Of a stretch of 64,000 bases of DNA, positions 58,960 to 64,000 are shown piece by piece. The position numbers were made by a program, and so were the translations under genes. This stretch comes from Plectrocnemia conspersa. Taxonomy: Eukaryota > Arthropoda > Insecta > Trichoptera > Polycentropodidae. Every line of letters starts with the position of its first letter. Within the stretch, counting starts at the first letter, position 1. The DNA lies in assembly GCA_009617715.1 (NCBI GenBank), contig VTFK01000118.1, positions 496,001 through 560,000 on the forward strand, written 5' to 3'. Under the pieces are notes generated by a model. It saw only the letters and a list, made by a program, of their open reading frames with translations. It was not told where the DNA came from and made no database searches.

Positions 58960-59480
58960 AATTGAGTGACAAATGGAACGACACAAACATTTTGACACCA
59001 TCTAAAAATCGTCAAAAACGTACACAAACAAGATGATTTGATCGAAGATTTGATAATATATTTGCTCAAGTAGTTCACCCTGATTATGGTCAAGAGGTAA
59101 AAACGCCAAACCTTTCTCGAATTAATTATGTGTGAAATTGAATTATTATCCAAGGACACATCCTGCACATCGCAGATGTCACGGCTAGTCCGACAGGGTC
59201 GGAGTGGGGGCAGCGGCCCATAGGGTTGACAGTTCACAAATCACATTATTTACGGGCAACCCTGGCGGGCGGGCAGACAACTTGACACATCCGCACAAAT
59301 GAAAACGGACACAGATAAATTGATCCGTTGCCCTAGAAGCAGCGCATCACAATCGCGCTACAAACGGCTTTGTTGAGCCACATAATGATGTGCTCTTCAG
59401 GGCCTTTGTTGTGCGATAAGGTGACCAGTGTTTCTGTGCAGAATGGGACCACGGTGCGATTCTTATGAATTGAACCATTA
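58960..59480. promoter_or_regulatory. GC-richer island, candidate enhancer
   Basis: TGACAG at 59227-59232. It includes GGGTCGGAGTGGGGGCAGCG near 59198 and GGCGGGCGGGCAGACAACTTG near 59263. A 106-codon minus-strand frame (58917-59237) is unrecognised. Confidence 0.4.
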
Positions 59481-60439
59481 ATCACACGCCATGGTGTATT
59501 TTTTTATATATATTTTATATAAAAAATAATGCAACACGTGTATAAAACTACTGCTGATCCACTAACCCACAAAACAGTAATGTAAAATGATATAAATATA
59601 TATTATTTTATAATATGTCTTTCTGTTCAATTCTTTCCAACGTAATTTATATTATTATTTATGTACCTGCAACTTGGTGAATAAATTTATCAATCCAAAG
59701 ATGCACATTTATTTTATTAAATGAATAAGATAATAGACAAATAAGGAACAATTGTGAATTTTAATTCATTCAATCCATTACCACAGTAAAACTAAACCTA
59801 TTATGCTATTACGATTTTTTAATCCACCAAAACTGCAAAAAAACGCGATTGATCACATAATTGATTCATAAAAAATATCTTTTCACTTCCAGTGGTTTTA
59901 CATTTACGTAATGGAATAACAGATTTTTGGATACGATAACTGCGGCAATCGAATTTATTTGTGAAAACGAAACAAATTAAATTCCTAAAATAAAATAATA
60001 AAATATATTAAAATAACCTAAAATATCTTTTCACATATACATTTACGTAAGCAGTGCTTATTTTATCATATAAATAAGCATCATCAAAAGAAACACAATT
60101 TATCTTCAGCACAATAAAAGTTATTCTTAGACTGGTTTTAGTGTTTTCAATGATGATCTTTTTTGAGTCATTTTTACATTTTAAGAGACATAGATTTTTC
60201 ATAGCATATAAATACACACATCAAAATATATCAAAATGGTGGCATTTTTTTAATTCAAAGTATGGTAGATTTAGATCTTTAATTTAATTATCATGGAATT
60301 TTTCAGCGAGATCAGAAAAATATATTAAAACATGTATGAACTTTTTTTTATTTCTGCCTCAACTTTTTATTAGTTTTTACTACGAGAGTAAATGTGTTTT
60401 TTTTTTGTTATAGTAATGTTAAAGTTAAATAGTTATGTG
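59481..60439. other. AT-rich spacer
   Basis: No feature seen. Confidence 0.5.
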
Positions 60440-61690
60440 CTTTTTTTGTGCCGAATACTTTTTTATAAATCCGTCACGGATTTATATCATTATATAGAAA
60501 ACCTAGTTTTATTGGATTTGTGGCGACCGTTTGCAACCTCAAAGAAAATAACAACGTTCTAAGAAACACCTTAAAAATCGTGCTTTAGAAACTTTGTTTA
60601 GAATATCCTAAAAAATACGGAAAGCGTTGGCTAATCGAAAAAAAAAAAATCGGAAATTCTAAAAGGCTTCCAAAATCCTTTCCCTCTACCAGGTATACTA
60701 ACTATTTTGCCGTAAACCGGCAAAAAATCTTGGATAATCGACCAGAAACAATCAGATGGGATATGCAGCACACCATATTTTTTTACATCCTGATACTGAG
60801 ATTTTTAAACGTTTGATTGCTGGATCCTTATAAGAAAAACACCTATTTACTTTTGAAGATTCCACCCTCATTGAAAATACCGAGCTTTCGCCTTTAGCCG
60901 GTCGGGCTCTATTTAAGGTTTCGGATTTTGAGGCCTAAGGGTAGTAACTTTGCAGGCAAAATAAGTTGAAATATCAGATTTTGGAAGTCAAAGAGTCTTC
61001 GCTGGAGTGTCGAACTGAATTATTGATGGCTGTGATCTGTTGTGATGTGTTCTTGTGACGATCTGCCATTTTATATATTACTGGTTTGAGACAGCGCTGG
61101 CGAATCGCAGATGAGGATGTTTGTGATACAATTGCATCGCTTCTTGGACACTCCCACGAAATGTATTTACGCTTTTAAAAATAAATGGCCCAGGTAGACA
61201 CTCCGGCGATCATTAACCAAAGGGTAGAATACAATAGTATTATGAGCAGAGCAAAACATATTGTCTATCGCGCGATCTCTCGACGAAAAAAAATAGTTTT
61301 AGCGGTACTCATGAGTAGGATGGATGTGATGTGGTCTGTGAAATATTATTAACGCAATTGTTAACTCTTTTATTGAATTATTTTTTTTTTGTTAAAAATG
61401 GTTAAGTATAACAAATGCGCATATGGAGGAAGTGGATCAAACGAGATGCCTGAGACTTTCTTATAGGATCAGAAAGAAGTCTATGATCGCATTTAAGGCA
61501 TCCTCCGGAGAGAAGCCTTAAGATGACAGTCTTCAAAGCTGGATCTACGTATAGAGGCCCTCCTTAGAGGGTCAATCAGGAGTCTGCGTTGAAGATGATA
61601 AGTCTAGCGCGCTCCGCCGACCACAGCCTTAAGATAGGCGTATCATTGAGGGTCTGTGCCCCCGGATAATGTGCCTGGTAACCCGTTTTT
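60440..61690. other. Unassigned region with transposon-like composition
   Basis: Composition is more even than the AT-rich DNA on both sides, with no long ORF, fitting a decayed mobile element or several. The 61430-61680 part has imperfect internal repeats around TCCGGAGAGAAGCCTTAAGA and CCACAGCCTTAAGATAGG. I could not find terminal repeats or protein motifs. Confidence 0.3.
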
Positions 61691-62099
61691 ATTTAATGTT
61701 GATTGTTTGTGTACGGTATATATGTACATACATATGTATTATGATATGAAATTTAAATTAAGTAAAGTGTTTTATGTTTAATAATATAAATGCTTTGAAG
61801 TGCTACTTTATTGGTAAACCTAATATTTCAATCAATCTTTGTAAATATTCAGCAAAGTTAATCGTTTTTATATGGTAATATTAAAACATTCGTATTAATA
61901 AAATTCATAGAAAAAAAAAGTAGCCTAAAATATTTTTTAGAATATCCAATTGCACAAAAAAATACCTGATTCTTTCTGTAGTGCTCTAAAAATTATTAAT
62001 GAATATTATCAAGAGATTAAGTTTTCTCAAAAATATTATTTTACAAAAATATTTTTTCAATAAAAATGTTTTTTTATTTTTGCATTAATTTATATGGGA
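61691..62099. other. AT-rich spacer
   Basis: No feature seen. Confidence 0.5.
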
Positions 62100-62550
62100 C
62101 ACTCGGTGTTTGACAAAAGTGTATATTTCATTCATTATTTTAGTTGCATACACCGCACAAACTTCAGTTCATTATAGCCACTTGGGCAACTCGCGCACTC
62201 GACGCGATACCCGCCACACCACAACACAAGTCCCATTGTGTCGGATGAAATGTGGTCGCCCTACTGGGTGCCCATTATCTGGCAGACACCCCGACAGGAT
62301 AAGCTCAGCGTGACACCGCCGCTGAAAGCCGAATGCATCATGGCATGACAGGACCGTTGCAAGGCCACATTATGATGCACTTTTGGCACGAAAGTGAATA
62401 AAAAAAATATACCGAGAAATAATTAGGCCGCACGCGCACCTTGCCGCAAGCTAATTACCCCAAATAATAACAATAACATTGAGTGACACATCGTGCTATT
62501 AGCCGATGCGTGTAATTTAATTTGTACAGGTGTATAGAGCTAGTAGATGA
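62100..62550. promoter_or_regulatory. GC-richer island, candidate enhancer
   Basis: TGACAG at 62346-62351. It includes CGACGCGATACCCGCC near 62199 and GGCCGCACGCGCACC near 62426. The 67-codon frame (62110-62313) is not recognised. Confidence 0.4.
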
Positions 62551-63169
62551 TCGATCAAACATTGATGGTATCTTTTATGTAGCGAGTGCAAGATGTTTTG
62601 ATGACTCAATTAATGCGAAATGATGTATTGAATGAGTTTAAATAATCGAAAGCAGACGTCTCGTTGTAACGATGATGTATCGTAATCAATTGCATAGTTT
62701 AACCTTTATGTTTTACATAAATATTTATGATTTTTTACAATGTAATTCATATTTTAAATGTTATACGATAGCAATAAATTATGTTATAAATATACAAGTA
62801 AAAGGTTAATAATATTAAATTTCCATCTCACGAACATAACCATTGAAATTTTATGTTTTAAAAAATTGCCATATTAAGATAATTATTAAAATAAATCAGT
62901 TATCATACTAAGATTGTTTGTGAAAAATTTATCCTTAAAATACAAGTCTATCAAGAAAAAATAGAGGAGTCAAACAGTGATTGTAATAATTTAAATATTT
63001 GCAAGCAATATCACACGTAAGTAAAATTTTTACCCTTTCACAGATATATTCAGTTGTATCACTCTGACAACTATAATCAGGTACTTGGAAAAATATTTAG
63101 CCGGAACGCAATTATAAAATAAAGTTTAATAGCTTATTTTAATGCTACCTCTTTTATTTTTCGTTTTGA
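62551..63169. other. AT-rich spacer
   Basis: No feature seen. Confidence 0.5.
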
Positions 63170-63480
63170 TAAATCTTTCGATCTTAGTTTAAGTGATCCT
63201 TATCTTAAATATTTGATCAAAAATATCCACAACTTTTTCAAGTAATCTTTCGCAATTTTCCACGAAATATTTATTAATATGATTAATTACCCGACCATTA
63301 ATATTAATAAGCGTATACATGGCACATTTAATAATTCCCGTCAAGCTTGAGGCTCTACGTGCAAATAAGTCCTCGTCGGCCATTATTCGCCGGCACGCAA
63401 CCAGTAATTAATTGCTTTCATTAAGAAGACAGCGATCTTTTATGGTCACTTTCGATTCGATATTTGGCGTGGGGAATTCA
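63170..63480. promoter_or_regulatory. Weak GC-richer island, possible enhancer
   Basis: Block with ATTAATATGATTAATTACCCG (homeodomain-type ATTA cores) near 63273 and CGTCGGCCATTATTCGCCGG near 63373. Short frames on both strands are unrecognised. Confidence 0.3.
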
Positions 63481-64000
63481 GGTGCAAAAAACACGCAACT
63501 TTACATATATTATTTGTATACAAAAAAAAGCGACAAAAAAAAAAAAATGAGGTTCTCAGAATATAGCTTTTCATATTTTCGAGGACAATGTATTGGAACT
63601 TTATATCTAAGAGCTTTTGAATGCTGGAATAATCACACAACTGACGTTAAATGTACAGTGGAATTATTTTATTATAACTTAAATAGTACCTATTTTTTAG
63701 GTTGTATAGCTTTTAGATTGCACTCTTCATATGACTAAGGTAAAATTATATTTTTAAGGTTAAATTATAGGACACTTCAAGTCAAAAGGAACTTTACTTA
63801 ATAATATAGTTTTAACAGCTGTACTATCATCATTAAAAAATCATAAATCGTAAAATAATAAATATTATCTTAAAACCATAAAACCAAGTCTAGTATAAGC
63901 ATCTCGTTTGTTAGCTTAAACAGCTTAACTGACAAATGAGTGTTATATTGCCATTATGCCATTTGCTCTATAGTCATAAATTAAAACATAGCAATGCTTT
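63481..64000. other. AT-rich end of window
   Basis: A 108-codon open frame (63412-63738) extends into this block, but its lysine/tyrosine-rich product has no domain. No gene is called. Confidence 0.45.

Noticed and set aside
1..64000. A novel multi-gene system such as a defence or biosynthetic cluster
   Set aside because: Only one intact gene is supported, and the rest is regulatory-looking DNA and dead transposons typical of an insect gene desert.

Overview
The window is nuclear DNA from an insect. It is AT-rich and gene-poor, and holds fossils of piggyBac, hAT, mariner/pogo and non-LTR elements. The only intact protein gene I can support is a two-exon orthologue of the Drosophila zinc-finger gene no ocelli (noc, NET family, close to elbow) at 29504-30844 on the + strand. 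The insect order cannot be settled by eye. The predicted protein lacks the long alanine and serine runs of the fly protein, so a non-dipteran insect is my guess.

Layout. Left flank (1-29.4 kb): a piggyBac relic with TTAA-bounded ends (73-1506), an unclassified 1 kb inverted-repeat element (6010-7052), a 270 bp hAT MITE with a perfect 8 bp target duplication (10655-10924), two Jockey-like fragments, a 350 bp palindromic MITE with a second partial copy, and a decayed reverse transcriptase (27.6-28.2 kb). Between these lie GC-richer islands of 250-750 bp with no credible coding sequence. Centre: the noc promoter region, short coding exon 1, a 72 bp intron, exon 2 and an AT-rich 3' UTR. Right flank (31.7-64 kb): more islands, a pogo/Tigger-like MITE (33657-34061), a dead mariner (38.2-39.3 kb), and a 2.6 kb ZBED-type hAT element (54030-56641) that itself carries a second hAT element (55822-56483) inserted at its transposase start codon. 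A second, inverted and truncated copy of the 1 kb element lies at 56906-57807.

Interpretation. One developmental transcription factor amid tens of kilobases of islands in AT-rich DNA is the usual look of a cis-regulatory landscape, and the islands are best read as candidate enhancers of noc. Several share clustered TGACAG/CTGTCA hexamers, the core bound by TALE homeodomain proteins (Homothorax/Meis and TGIF types), including a perfect CTGTCAcTGACAG palindrome at 15174-15186. This is the most interesting pattern I see, but it is an inference from motifs. I found no CRISPR array, tRNA or rRNA gene, and no sign of a bacterial or viral gene system.
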